A stretch of DNA of 33,583 bases from Caldimicrobium sp964595655 (GCA_964595655.1 CAZQQV010000011.1:1-33583), one strand, 5' to 3'. Positions 24,424 through 33,197 are shown, counted from the stretch's first letter. A program made the numbers and translations. Notes: a model not told the origin generated them from the sequence alone.

Positions 24424-25123
24424 GGGTAAGATCTTCAGCCCTCTTTGCTCCTGAAATAGAGACAGATTGAAGAATCTCCTCTGAAAACTTTTTTCGCAAC
24501 ATCTTTCTTTTATGTTGATAAAGAAGAGTAAGGAATTCTTTGTATTTTGAGAGAGAGGAAATTTTGTGTTTAATGTTTCTTCTGAATCTAATTAAGGCAG
24601 AATCCACTTTAGGTTTGGGTTTAAAAAAACGGGGTGGCACAGTCATTAAATACTCAAGATCATAAAAGGTTTGAATAAAAAGGGAAAGCCAGGACTTACC
24701 TGAAAGCCACTTTTCCGCAACTTCCTTTTGCACAAGAAAAAGGGAAAAGGGTATTAAGGAATGATGGAAAACCATATTTTCCACAATAAGGCTTGCCACA
24801 TTATAGGGAAGATTTCCGACAACCTTGAGTTCTCTCTCACTGACTTCATTATAATTAAACACAGTTGCATCGGCATGAATCAGAACTATGCGTTCATCTT
24901 TTAAATTATTTTTTAGGTAATTTATCATCTCAGGGTCAAGTTCGAGGAGAAAAAGTTTTTTAATGGGGTATTTAAGAATTACCCTTGTTAAGAGGCCTGT
25001 TCCAGGGCCTATTTCCACAACAATGTGATCCTCTTTGAGTTCAGCAAATTCTGCAATTTTTTCAAGAACCCCTGGAGAGATGAGAAGATGCTGCCCAAAT
25101 CTTTTTTTAAGCCTTATGGACAT
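24371..25123 (-). CDS. rsmA: 16S rRNA dimethyladenosine transferase RsmA/KsgA
   Basis: 250 aa. It dimethylates the two adjacent adenines in helix 45 of 16S rRNA using SAM. Motifs: KKRFGQHLLISPGVLEKI at the N-terminus, SAM-binding VVEIGPGTGLLTR, the LLELDPEMI acid, DATVF, and the catalytic NLPYNVAS. The length is slightly short of E. coli KsgA but within the family. It begins 6 bases after the stress-protein stop with AAGGAT upstream, so it is the last gene of the antiporter-Usp-rsmA unit. Its 3' end overlaps mltG by 53 bases, tail to tail. Confidence 0.94.
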   Translation of the reverse strand: MSIRLKKRFGQHLLISPGVLEKIAEFAELKEDHIVVEIGPGTGLLTRVILKYPIKKLFLLELDPEMINYLKNNLKDERIVLIHADATVFNYNEVSERELKVVGNLPYNVASLIVENMVFHHSLIPFSLFLVQKEVAEKWLSGKSWLSLFIQTFYDLEYLMTVPPRFFKPKPKVDSALIRFRRNIKHKISSLSKYKEFLTLLYQHKRKMLRKKFSEEILQSVSISGAKRAEDLTLKEVFLLYESWLQTSLS

Positions 25124-25129
25124 TTATCC

Positions 25130-26011
25130 TTAGGGAACAATTAAGAGTGGAAATTCTGAGACCTTTAATAACTGTGAAGTAACACTTCCGATGAAGAGCT
25201 CTTCAAAGAAGCCCTTTCCTGTTTTTCCAAGCCCAATAAGGGTAACCTCCTTTTCTCTTGCAAATTCTAAAATTTCGTTGGCAGGATTTTCTCCAAGACC
25301 AAGAAAAACATCTCCTTCCACTCCTTGGCTTAGAAAGGGTTGCATTAGTTCTGTTAATTGAAGCTTTAATTTTTCTTCAAGTTTTTGGATTTCCTCTTCC
25401 TTTAGACTTGATATCTTTTCACTTTTTATGATATGGATAAGATAGACCCTTTCAACAAGGGGTTTAAAATTGAGAAGAAAATCTCTTGCTCTAAGAGAGT
25501 TTTCGGAGAAATCAGTGGCAAGAAGGGGCTTTCTAAAGATTTGAACATTTTCAAGCACCACTTCTTTGCCTTCTTGTTCTCTGAGGATACTGTGGCAGTA
25601 AACGAGGATAGGAATCTTTGTTCTTTTGATCAATTGAAGAGTAATTTCTGACACAAAGATTTTTTCTCTTTTTTGTTTCCCTATGGTGAGTAAATCTGCT
25701 GATACCTCTTCAGATATTTCAAGAATTTTTGCTAAGGGATCACCTATTTCTATGAGAATTTTGCTCTTTAAACCAGCCTTTCCAATATCCTTTGCCCAAT
25801 CCTGAAATTTTAATTTAGCTGCCTCTGTTAATTCAAGAGCTTTTTCTTTTAAAAATCCTCCAAAGGGCACATAGGAAACTTCTTCCCGAGGAATCACATG
25901 TAAAAGAACTATTTCTTCAAGGCCTATTTCTTTTAAGCGCAAGAGTTCAAGAAGGCCTTTATACCCGAGTTCCCAATAACTAACTGCATAAAGCGCCCTT
26001 TTAATAGCCAT
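25130..26011 (-). CDS. universal stress protein, tandem UspA domains
   Basis: 293 aa with two UspA domains (about 1-145 and 155-293). The second carries the ATP-binding motif G-x2-G-x9-G-S exactly (GKTG, nine residues, GSV). The first lacks it (IGKQKREKIF), so only one domain is predicted to bind ATP. Four bases separate its start from the antiporter stop, and GAGGTTAGGA overlaps that stop, so the two are co-translated. Pairing of Usp proteins with ion transporters is common and suggests regulation of the antiporter, an inference. Confidence 0.9.
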   Translation of the reverse strand: MAIKRALYAVSYWELGYKGLLELLRLKEIGLEEIVLLHVIPREEVSYVPFGGFLKEKALELTEAAKLKFQDWAKDIGKAGLKSKILIEIGDPLAKILEISEEVSADLLTIGKQKREKIFVSEITLQLIKRTKIPILVYCHSILREQEGKEVVLENVQIFRKPLLATDFSENSLRARDFLLNFKPLVERVYLIHIIKSEKISSLKEEEIQKLEEKLKLQLTELMQPFLSQGVEGDVFLGLGENPANEILEFAREKEVTLIGLGKTGKGFFEELFIGSVTSQLLKVSEFPLLIVP

Positions 26012-26015
26012 ATTC

Positions 26016-27365
26016 CTAACCTCTATAAAATATCAAAGTTATAAACAAAAAGAGGGGAATTAAAATGGGAAGGGAATATTTAAAGAGATAACCAAAAAAG
26101 CTTGGCATGGCAATTCCCTTCTCTTCAGCGATGGATCTAACTATAAAATTAGGGGCATTCCCAATGTAAGTTAAGGCCCCAAAGAAAACTGCCCCCTCAG
26201 AGATGGCAAGGAGAAATTTAGGTTTTTCCTGAATTAATTTTAAGAGGGCTTCTTTTTCAGGGATACCCGGATAAAATTTTCCAAGGCAGGTGCTCAAAAA
26301 TGTGAGATAGGTTGGGGCATTATCAAGAAATGCAGAAAGAAGGCCTGTGATCCAGAAAAAGTGATATGGCTCATTCACAATAGAGATAAGGGGCTTTAAG
26401 GCCCCTTTTTCACCTGCCCGAAGAATGCATAAGGTAGGAATCATGGCGATAAAGATTCCAAAAAAGAGAATGGCAACTTCTTTTATGGGAAAAAAGGTAA
26501 ACTCGTTTTTTTCGCGAACCTCTCTCGGAGTAAGATAAAAGGAAATCCCAGCAAAAAGAACAAAGATTAAATCTCTTATAATTTCATTAAGGGGTCTTTC
26601 AACTCCGAGGATATTAATCACAGGTAAGTTTAAATTTGCAGAAAGGAGAATAGTTAAGGGAATACCCACCAGGAAAAAGATATTATACCAGCCAAGAATT
26701 AATAAAGGTTTTTCCTTTTTTTCTTGGGGAAAAAACTTTCTCTCTTTGTTAAAATTATAGCTATCCATAAAATAGAAGAGAACTAAGATAAGTATTACGC
26801 AGAGAATCATAGATGGAAAAAGATTTAGCGTCCAGAAGAAGGGAACTCCTTTGAGGAAGCCAAGAAATAAGGGAGGATCCCCAAGGGGAGTCAAGGCTCC
26901 TCCAATGTTTGATATAAGAAAAATAAAGAAAATAATGATATAGGCGTTGTTTTTTCGCCATGCATTGGCTCTAAGAAGAGGTCTTATTAGAACAATAGAG
27001 GCCCCGGTTGTTCCCATAAGTGAGGAAAGAAAGGTTCCTATTAATAAATAGAGGGTGTTAAAAAGGGGTTTTCCAGAAAAATTTATCTGAATATATATAT
27101 TTCCTGAAATAATATAAAGAGAAGAAAGAAGAAAAATAAAGGAGAGGTATTCGGCAAGCAAAACATGTAAGATTTCCTGAAAGGCCTCCGTAGGAAATAG
27201 ATATAAAAGGGGAAGAGCCGAAAGTAAAGCCCAAAAGAGGGAAACTTTTCCAAAGTGTTTGTGCCAAAAGCGGGGAGCTAATAAAGGAAATAGCGAAATA
27301 GATAATAAAATTCCAGCAAAAGGAAGAATAGCAATTAATGGAAGCTTCTCTCCTAAGGAACTCAC
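26016..27365 (-). CDS. ion transporter (IT) superfamily protein, Na+/H+ antiporter-like
   Basis: 449 aa with about 11 to 12 membrane segments. Two symmetric re-entrant motifs are visible: NIGGALTPLGDPP in the first half and YIGNAPNFIVRSIAEE in the second, together with FLDNAPTYL. This is the pattern of NhaD/ArsB/CitMHS-type carriers, and the family often labelled sodium:proton antiporter. The substrate (Na+, arsenite or a dicarboxylate) is not certain. The GTG at 27365 has no ribosome site. An extended -10 (TGTTAGATT) six bases upstream suggests a leaderless message, but the start is the least secure of the larger genes. It is followed by usp and rsmA. Confidence 0.82.
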   Translation of the reverse strand: MSSLGEKLPLIAILPFAGILLSISLFPLLAPRFWHKHFGKVSLFWALLSALPLLYLFPTEAFQEILHVLLAEYLSFIFLLSSLYIISGNIYIQINFSGKPLFNTLYLLIGTFLSSLMGTTGASIVLIRPLLRANAWRKNNAYIIIFFIFLISNIGGALTPLGDPPLFLGFLKGVPFFWTLNLFPSMILCVILILVLFYFMDSYNFNKERKFFPQEKKEKPLLILGWYNIFFLVGIPLTILLSANLNLPVINILGVERPLNEIIRDLIFVLFAGISFYLTPREVREKNEFTFFPIKEVAILFFGIFIAMIPTLCILRAGEKGALKPLISIVNEPYHFFWITGLLSAFLDNAPTYLTFLSTCLGKFYPGIPEKEALLKLIQEKPKFLLAISEGAVFFGALTYIGNAPNFIVRSIAEEKGIAMPSFFGYLFKYSLPILIPLFLFITLIFYRG

Positions 27366-27371
27366 GCTTAA

Positions 27372-27380
27372 AATCTAACA
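27372..27380 (-). promoter_or_regulatory. extended -10 of the antiporter promoter
   Basis: On the minus strand TGTTAGATT (27380-27372) fits the TG-n-TATAAT form. The -35 is poor. Transcription would start at or within a base or two of the GTG at 27365. Confidence 0.4.
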
Positions 27381-27386
27381 CATCCC

Positions 27387-27414
27387 TTGAAGTTTTAAAA
27401 GTCTTTGCTATATT
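27387..27414 (+). promoter_or_regulatory. promoter of the ppiD-like gene
   Basis: TTGAAG (27387-27392), 16-base spacer, TATATT (27409-27414). The start of transcription would be near 27421. A perfect 12-base palindrome ATTTTCGAAAAT (27412-27423) spans the end of the -10 and the predicted start and could be an operator or chance. Confidence 0.5.
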
Positions 27415-27440
27415 TTCGAAAATCCATTTAGGATTTAAGA

Positions 27441-29234
27441 ATGTTTGATTTTCTTAGAAAAGGTGCGTCTTCTCTCTTTGCTAAAATATTCTTTGCTGTA
27501 ATTATCATAGTTTTCATTTTTTGGGGTATCGGATACTTTGGTGCATCCACAAAAGATGTTGTGGCTGAAGTAAACGGAGAAAAAATTCATCTCAAAGAAT
27601 TTCAGGAATTTTATCATTATAAATATCTTCAACTTAAACAGGCTCTTGGAGATCTCACAGAAGAAGACCTTAAGAAAATGAAATTTAAGGATTTAGTGCT
27701 TCAGGAATTAGTGCAAATTAAATTAATCAGTCAACTTGCCGAGGAACTGGGGTTAAAAGTCACCAAAGAGGAGATAGAATTTTATCTCTCTCAAATGCCC
27801 ATGTTTCAGGAAAAGGGAGTTTTTGATCCTAAAAAATATCAACTTTTTTTGAGAGAACTTGGGCTTGGGCCTAAAACCTTTGAAAACCTTATTAAAGCTG
27901 ATCTTTTACAGCAAAAATTTCAGAGACTACTTTTGGCATCTTTACTTGTCTCAAGAGATGAAGTTGAAGAATTTGGCAGATACATTAAGCAAAAAATACA
28001 TTTTCTTGAAGCGAAACTTCCCTTTTTGGTTTGTAAAGAATCTGTTAAATGGACTGATAAGGATCTCGAAAGTTATTTTCACGCCCACAGGGATAGATAT
28101 ATAGAGGAAGAAAAGGTCAAACTTGCCTACCTTGAGTTACCCATTACTGGAGAGGTTGATATTAAAGAGGAAGAGCTTAAAAATTATTATCTTAAAAATC
28201 TTAATCGTTTTAGAGAGCCCTTTAAAGTAAAATTGAAAAGAATTTTTATTCCGGGTGAAGGAGATTTTTCCTTAAAAAAGGCCTCAGAAATAAAAAGTCA
28301 AATAAAAACCCTTGAGGATTTTTCGCGCTATGGAGTAAAGGAAGGAGAATGGTATGAGGAGGCCTCTTTGCCTCAGGATTTAATGCCAATTCTTAAGAAT
28401 GCAAAAAAGGGAGATATCCTTGGACCTATAAAAGTTTCCCAAGGTTATCTAATCCTTGGGGTTGAGGAAATACATCCAGAAAGGGTGCCTAAACTTGATG
28501 AGGTTAGGAATGTTCTTGTTTCTGAGCTTAAAAAGGAAAAACTTCACGAAAAAACTCTTGCTAAAGCCAATGAAATCTATGCCAAAGTGGTTGCTGAAAG
28601 GGGACTCAAAAATTGGGCTATGAAAAACGGGGTGAACCTTAAGGAAACTGATTTTTTAACGCAAGAGGAACTTTCCAAATTTCTTTTCAGTAGAGACCTT
28701 GCCCGCAATATTTTTAAGCACGGAAAGGGAGACTATTTTGCCCCCATTGAGGGGAAAGATTCTATTTATTTGGTTGAAATTATAGACAAAAAAAGCAAGA
28801 GAAACTTAAGTTTTGATGAGGCTAAAAAGAAGGTTCTTGAAGATTATCTCGAAGAAAAGGGGAAGGAAATTTGCGATGCCAAGGTTAAGGGTTTTTTGAG
28901 CAAAGTAAAAACAGAAGAAGACTTTAAAGCCCATGCAGAAAAGGAGGGTTTTTCTCTTTCTGAAGGAGAAACTCTTAGGATGGAGGCTCAGGAGATTCTT
29001 AAATACATAGGTAAAAAAGGAATAATTGAGAAGCCTCTTTGGGAAAAAGATAATGTGAAACTCTTTTACATAACGAAAATTGAAGAATATAAGGGATCTT
29101 TTAATCCTGAAGAATATTCCTTGTTACGAAGGGAATTTTTATCACTAAAAGGCAATATGCTTTTAAAAAATTTTCTATCTTTCTATCAAAACAAAGCAAA
29201 AATTAAAATTTACCCACTCTTTCAACAGATATAA
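27441..29234 (+). CDS. PpiD/SurA-like periplasmic folding factor (SurA_N plus parvulin-like domain)
   Basis: 597 aa. It begins like PpiD: a short cytoplasmic stub (MFDFLRKGASSLFAKIF), one membrane helix (about 17-35), then a SurA_N chaperone domain (DVVAEVNGEKIHLKEFQEF, TKEEIEFYLSQMP). A parvulin-like domain lies near residues 255-350 (FKVKLKRIFI ... GDILGPIKVSQGYLIL). It is degenerate, as in many PpiD proteins, so it may act as a chaperone anchored in the inner membrane rather than an isomerase. AGGA lies 7 bases before the ATG. carB follows 52 bases downstream. Confidence 0.82.
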   Translation: MFDFLRKGASSLFAKIFFAVIIIVFIFWGIGYFGASTKDVVAEVNGEKIHLKEFQEFYHYKYLQLKQALGDLTEEDLKKMKFKDLVLQELVQIKLISQLAEELGLKVTKEEIEFYLSQMPMFQEKGVFDPKKYQLFLRELGLGPKTFENLIKADLLQQKFQRLLLASLLVSRDEVEEFGRYIKQKIHFLEAKLPFLVCKESVKWTDKDLESYFHAHRDRYIEEEKVKLAYLELPITGEVDIKEEELKNYYLKNLNRFREPFKVKLKRIFIPGEGDFSLKKASEIKSQIKTLEDFSRYGVKEGEWYEEASLPQDLMPILKNAKKGDILGPIKVSQGYLILGVEEIHPERVPKLDEVRNVLVSELKKEKLHEKTLAKANEIYAKVVAERGLKNWAMKNGVNLKETDFLTQEELSKFLFSRDLARNIFKHGKGDYFAPIEGKDSIYLVEIIDKKSKRNLSFDEAKKKVLEDYLEEKGKEICDAKVKGFLSKVKTEEDFKAHAEKEGFSLSEGETLRMEAQEILKYIGKKGIIEKPLWEKDNVKLFYITKIEEYKGSFNPEEYSLLRREFLSLKGNMLLKNFLSFYQNKAKIKIYPLFQQI

Positions 29235-29286
29235 AGAAATAGTTTCTTCTTGTTATATAGAGTGAAACAGTTGGAGGGATAAAGGT

Positions 29287-32200
29287 ATGCCTAAAAGAAC
29301 TGATATCAAAAAGATTTTAATTATAGGTTCGGGGCCCATTGTTATAGGGCAAGCCTGTGAGTTTGACTATTCAGGTAGTCAGGCCTGTAAGGCTTTGAAA
29401 GAAGAAGGGTATGAGGTGATCTTGGTGAATTCCAATCCTGCAACTATTATGACAGATCCTGAGATGGCTGACAGAACCTACATTGAGCCTCTTCTTCCAG
29501 AGGTTTTGGAATACATCATTAAAGAAGAAAGGCCTGATGCAATTTTGCCCACTTTGGGAGGGCAAACAGGGCTCAATTTAGCCTTTGCCCTTGCCAAAAA
29601 AGGAGTTCTTGAAAAATACAAGGTTGAATTAATTGGGGCCAAGGCCTCTGCCATTGAAAAGGCTGAGTCAAGGGAGCACTTCAGAAGGGCAATGGAAAAT
29701 ATCGGGCTTAAAGTACCAAAAAGTGCAATTGTGCACAGTCTTTCTGAAGCTGAAAGAGCTGTAAAAGAAATTGGCTTTCCCGTTATTATAAGACCAAGTT
29801 TCACCTTAGGAGGAACTGGAGGAGGGGTAGCCTACAATATTGAAGAACTAAGGGAGATTGTGGAAGCTGGTCTTGAGGCCTCCCTTATTCATCAGGTTAT
29901 GCTTGAAGAGTCTGTTCTTGGCTGGAAGGAGTTTGAACTTGAGGTTATGAGGGACTTCAAAGACAATGTGGTTATTATCTGTTCTATAGAAAACTTCGAT
30001 CCCATGGGGGTTCACACAGGGGACTCTATTACTGTTGCACCAGCCCAGACCCTTACTGACAAAGAATATCAGAGGATGAGAACAGCTGCTCAGGCTGTTA
30101 TAAGAGAGATTGGAGTTGAAACCGGTGGCTCAAACATTCAGTTTGCCATAAATCCTAAAAATGGAGATATGGTGGTCATTGAAATGAATCCCAGGGTATC
30201 AAGATCTTCAGCCCTTGCAAGTAAAGCTACAGGTTATCCCATTGCCAAAATTGCGGCAAAACTTGCAGTAGGTTATACCCTTGACGAACTTGCCAATGAT
30301 ATCACCAAGGAGACAAAGGCAGCCTTTGAGCCAACTATTGACTATGTGGTGGTGAAGATTCCCCGCTTTACCTTTGAAAAGTTTCCAGAAACCAGGGATG
30401 AACTGACCACCTCCATGCGTTCTGTTGGCGAAACCATGGCTATTGGTAGAACCTTTAAAGAGGCCCTACAAAAGGCAATTGCTGGCCTTGAGATTGGTAG
30501 ATTTGGTTTTGGAGCTGACGGAAAATCTCCCTCTGATCGCAATGAAATTCTCCCAAGAGATCTTATTATAGAAAAACTCTCGAAACCAAATAGTCAAAGG
30601 CTCTTTTACATCAGAGAGGCCTTTAAAGCAGGCTTTACCATCGAGGAGATTTATAAGCATTCCTACATTGATCCTTGGTTTCTTTACCAATTGAAAGAGC
30701 TCTTTGAAGTTAGTGAGGCTTACAGGGGGAAAAAACTTGAAGATCTTACTGAGGAGGATTTCAGGGAGCTAAAACAGATGGGCTTTACTGATTATCAAAT
30801 TGCCTTCTTGACGGGCTCTAAAGAAGAAGAGGTTAGAAAAAGAAGAATAGAGCTTGGGGTAAAGCCCACCTATAAACTTATTGATACCTGTGCTGCTGAG
30901 TTTGAGGCCTACACCCCATATTTTTATTCTACCTATGAGGTGGAAAGCGAATCAAGAGCAAAGCTTAGTAAAAATAAAAAGGTAATAATTATTGGAGGAG
31001 GTCCAAATAGAATAGGGCAGGGTATTGAATTTGATTATTGCTGTGTGCATGCCATAAAGGCACTAAAAGAGCGGGGTTATGATGCTATTATGATCAATTC
31101 CAATCCTGAAACTGTTTCTACTGATTATGATGTTTCCACAAGACTTTATTTTGAGCCTTTAACTCTGGAGCATGTTTTGAATGTTTATGAAGAGGAAGAT
31201 CCCATAGGGGTTATAGTTCAATTTGGAGGTCAAACTCCTCTTAATTTAAGTGTTCCCCTATATAGGGCTGGGGTTAGAATACTTGGAACTTCACCTGAAA
31301 ACATTGACAGAGCAGAGGACAGGGAAAAATTTGAGGCCCTTTTGAATAAACTTGGTCTTAAGAGACCCAAAGCAGGGGTTGCCTTTACAGCTGAAGAGGC
31401 CCTAAAAGTGGCTACCTCAATAGGTTATCCTGTTCTTGTAAGGCCCTCTTATGTGCTTGGTGGTAGAGCCATGCGAATTGTTTATTCTGAGGAGGAACTT
31501 TCAGAATACATAGAAACAGCGGTTAAAGTGAATCCTAAGCATCCTGTTTTAATTGATAAGTTTTTGGAGGATGCCATTGAAGTGGATGTGGATGCTCTTT
31601 GCGATGGGGAATTGGTTGTTATTGGAGGAATAATGGAACACATAGAGGAGGCTGGAATTCACTCTGGAGACTCAGCTTGCTTTTTACCACCTGTAAATCT
31701 TTCTAAAAAGGTTTTAGAGGAGATTAGAGAGGCCACCTATAAACTTGCTATGGAATTAGAAGTGCGCGGTCTTATCAATATCCAATTTGCCATAAAGGAT
31801 GAAGAGGTTTATGTACTTGAAGTGAATCCAAGAGCTTCAAGAACCGTTCCCTTTGTGTCAAAGGCAATAGGAGTTCCCCTTGCAAAGATTGCTACCTGGA
31901 TCATGCTTGGTGAGACCCTGAAAGAAATAGGCTTTACCAAGGAGGTAATTCCCAAATATTACTGTGTAAAAGAAGTTGTCTTTCCCTTTAAGAGATTTCC
32001 TGGGGTTGATGTAATGCTTGGGCCTGAGATGAAGTCAACTGGTGAGGTTATGGGAATTGACTGGGAGCCTTCTCTTGCCTATGCTAAAGCCCAATTTGCA
32101 TCAGGGATGAAGCTTCCTTTCTCTGGAAAGGTTTTTATTTCTGTTAAGGATGAGGATAAACCCCTCGTCGTTGATATTGCCAAAAAGCTTGAGGAAATGG

Positions 32201-32547
32201 GTTTTGAACTTCTTGCTACTTCAGGGACAGCAAAATTTCTCTCAGAATTCAATATCAAGGTTAAGGAAGTTCCAAAGATTTCCGAAGGAAAAAGACCAAA
32301 TATTCTTGATTTTATTAAAAATAAAGAAATTAACCTTATGATAAACACAGCAAAAGGTAAGGTTAGCAAGCTTGATGCCTATCTGATAAGGCGTTATGCC
32401 ATGGAACTTGATATTCCCTATGCCACAACCATTGCAGGTGCAAGGGCTATGGTTTGCAGTATTAGAAGATTAAGAGAAAAATCCTTTTCCTATGCCCCCC
32501 TTCAGGAATATTATAAAACACTTGATTATCAGTTTTATAAACAATAA
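29287..32547 (+). CDS. carB: carbamoyl phosphate synthase, large subunit
   Basis: 1086 aa, full length. It makes carbamoyl phosphate for pyrimidines and arginine from bicarbonate, ammonia (from CarA) and two ATP. Two homologous ATP-grasp halves are seen: IIGSGPIVIGQACEFDYSG near residue 11 and IIGGGPNRIGQGIEFDYCC near 568, each with a VLEVNPR or VIEMNPR catalytic segment. The oligomerisation domain lies between them. The last 140 residues are the MGS-like allosteric domain (GMKLPFSGKVFISVKDEDK onward). A GGAGGG site lies 9 bases upstream. carA is not in the window. No good terminator follows the stop. Confidence 0.97.
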   Translation: MPKRTDIKKILIIGSGPIVIGQACEFDYSGSQACKALKEEGYEVILVNSNPATIMTDPEMADRTYIEPLLPEVLEYIIKEERPDAILPTLGGQTGLNLAFALAKKGVLEKYKVELIGAKASAIEKAESREHFRRAMENIGLKVPKSAIVHSLSEAERAVKEIGFPVIIRPSFTLGGTGGGVAYNIEELREIVEAGLEASLIHQVMLEESVLGWKEFELEVMRDFKDNVVIICSIENFDPMGVHTGDSITVAPAQTLTDKEYQRMRTAAQAVIREIGVETGGSNIQFAINPKNGDMVVIEMNPRVSRSSALASKATGYPIAKIAAKLAVGYTLDELANDITKETKAAFEPTIDYVVVKIPRFTFEKFPETRDELTTSMRSVGETMAIGRTFKEALQKAIAGLEIGRFGFGADGKSPSDRNEILPRDLIIEKLSKPNSQRLFYIREAFKAGFTIEEIYKHSYIDPWFLYQLKELFEVSEAYRGKKLEDLTEEDFRELKQMGFTDYQIAFLTGSKEEEVRKRRIELGVKPTYKLIDTCAAEFEAYTPYFYSTYEVESESRAKLSKNKKVIIIGGGPNRIGQGIEFDYCCVHAIKALKERGYDAIMINSNPETVSTDYDVSTRLYFEPLTLEHVLNVYEEEDPIGVIVQFGGQTPLNLSVPLYRAGVRILGTSPENIDRAEDREKFEALLNKLGLKRPKAGVAFTAEEALKVATSIGYPVLVRPSYVLGGRAMRIVYSEEELSEYIETAVKVNPKHPVLIDKFLEDAIEVDVDALCDGELVVIGGIMEHIEEAGIHSGDSACFLPPVNLSKKVLEEIREATYKLAMELEVRGLINIQFAIKDEEVYVLEVNPRASRTVPFVSKAIGVPLAKIATWIMLGETLKEIGFTKEVIPKYYCVKEVVFPFKRFPGVDVMLGPEMKSTGEVMGIDWEPSLAYAKAQFASGMKLPFSGKVFISVKDEDKPLVVDIAKKLEEMGFELLATSGTAKFLSEFNIKVKEVPKISEGKRPNILDFIKNKEINLMINTAKGKVSKLDAYLIRRYAMELDIPYATTIAGARAMVCSIRRLREKSFSYAPLQEYYKTLDYQFYKQ

Positions 32548-32559
32548 GCGCAGAGTTTT

Positions 32560-32616
32560 TTAAAACCTCAAGCCTTCTCTCTTGATCTCAGACTTTTTTA
32601 AGGTTACGCTCTCCAT
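32560..32616 (-). other. 18-codon ORF with a strong ribosome site; possible small peptide or gene remnant
   Basis: On the minus strand GGGGAGGT stands 5 bases before an ATG (32616) that opens an 18-codon frame (MESVTLKKSEIKREGLRF) ending in TAA. The initiation site is better than that of several real genes here. Just before it, another 18-codon frame (32690-32634, hydrophobic, no ribosome site) ends 17 bases from this ATG. It could be a leader or small peptide, or the 5' stub of a lost gene. No homology is recognised. Confidence 0.25.
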
Positions 32617-32683
32617 TAATTACCTCCCCAGGGTCATAGGTAAAGAAAAGAGATAAAAGTAGCAATAAGGCAAGCCATAGCCT

Positions 32684-32712
32684 TTGACATTTAATAAAAA
32701 ATTTATTAAAAT
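32684..32712 (+). promoter_or_regulatory. promoter of the ModE-like gene with embedded inverted repeat
   Basis: TTGACA (32684-32689), 17-base spacer, TAAAAT (32707-32712): near-consensus. The predicted transcription start falls at the ATG (32719). An inverted repeat TTTAATAAA-AAA-TTTATTAAA (32690-32710) fills the spacer and enters the -10, a position where a bound repressor would block transcription. Confidence 0.65.
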
Positions 32713-32718
32713 TTAATT

Positions 32719-33135
32719 ATGGGAAAAAAGAAAAAGCACGCTGAAGATTATAAAGAGAGACATAGAATTTGTGAGGTTAAAAGTACGGGAGATCAATTTA
32801 TACTTTCTGGCAAGGTCTGGATTGATGGGCCTGAGGGCACTTTTCTTGGCTATGGAAGAGTAATTCTTCTTGAGAGAATTAAAGAGCATGGTTCCATTTC
32901 TTCAGCGGCAAGATCCTTAGGAATGTCTTACAGGCAGGCTTGGAGACTTGTTGACTCCATGAATAGACAATTAGGAAAACCCTTGGTCGAGACCTTTATA
33001 GGTGGAAAGAGGGGTGGAGGAGCCAAATTGACCGAGGCTGGTGAAAGGGTGCTTTCTCTTTTCTGGACCTTTTACAAAGATTTTCAAGAATTCTTAGAAA
33101 AGGAGAAAGAGAAAATTTTATCCCAACTTCCTTAG
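32719..33135 (+). CDS. short ModE-type (LysR-like winged helix) transcriptional regulator
   Basis: 138 aa. The DNA-binding domain matches the N-terminal part of ModE: ILLERIKEHGSISSAARSLG, MSYRQAWRLVDSMN, then GKRGGGAKLTEAGERVL. The C-terminal molybdate-binding TOBE domains of E. coli ModE are absent, so it is the short form seen in many bacteria; how it would sense molybdate or tungstate is unclear. An N-terminal extension of about 30 residues is Lys/Glu/His-rich. It faces a molybdate-type ABC ATPase gene. There is no ribosome site, and the promoter suggests a leaderless message. Confidence 0.82.
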   Translation: MGKKKKHAEDYKERHRICEVKSTGDQFILSGKVWIDGPEGTFLGYGRVILLERIKEHGSISSAARSLGMSYRQAWRLVDSMNRQLGKPLVETFIGGKRGGGAKLTEAGERVLSLFWTFYKDFQEFLEKEKEKILSQLP

Positions 33136-33172
33136 GGATTTTTGTGAGAACTAAATAAAGGAATTTTGCCAA

Positions 33173-33190
33173 CAGAAATGAATTTTTCTG
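33173..33190. terminator. weak hairpin between converging genes
   Basis: CAGAAA (33173-33178) and TTTCTG (33185-33190) form a 6-bp stem with a 6-base loop in the 62-base gap between the ModE-like gene and the converging ABC gene. There is no good T-run on either side, so termination is uncertain. Confidence 0.25.
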
Positions 33191-33197
33191 CTAAAAT

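Noticed and set aside
29233..29250. Small hairpin AAGAAA-TAG-TTTCTT between ppiD-like and carB as a terminator
   Set aside because: The stem is 6 AT-rich base pairs without a T-run; too weak to call.
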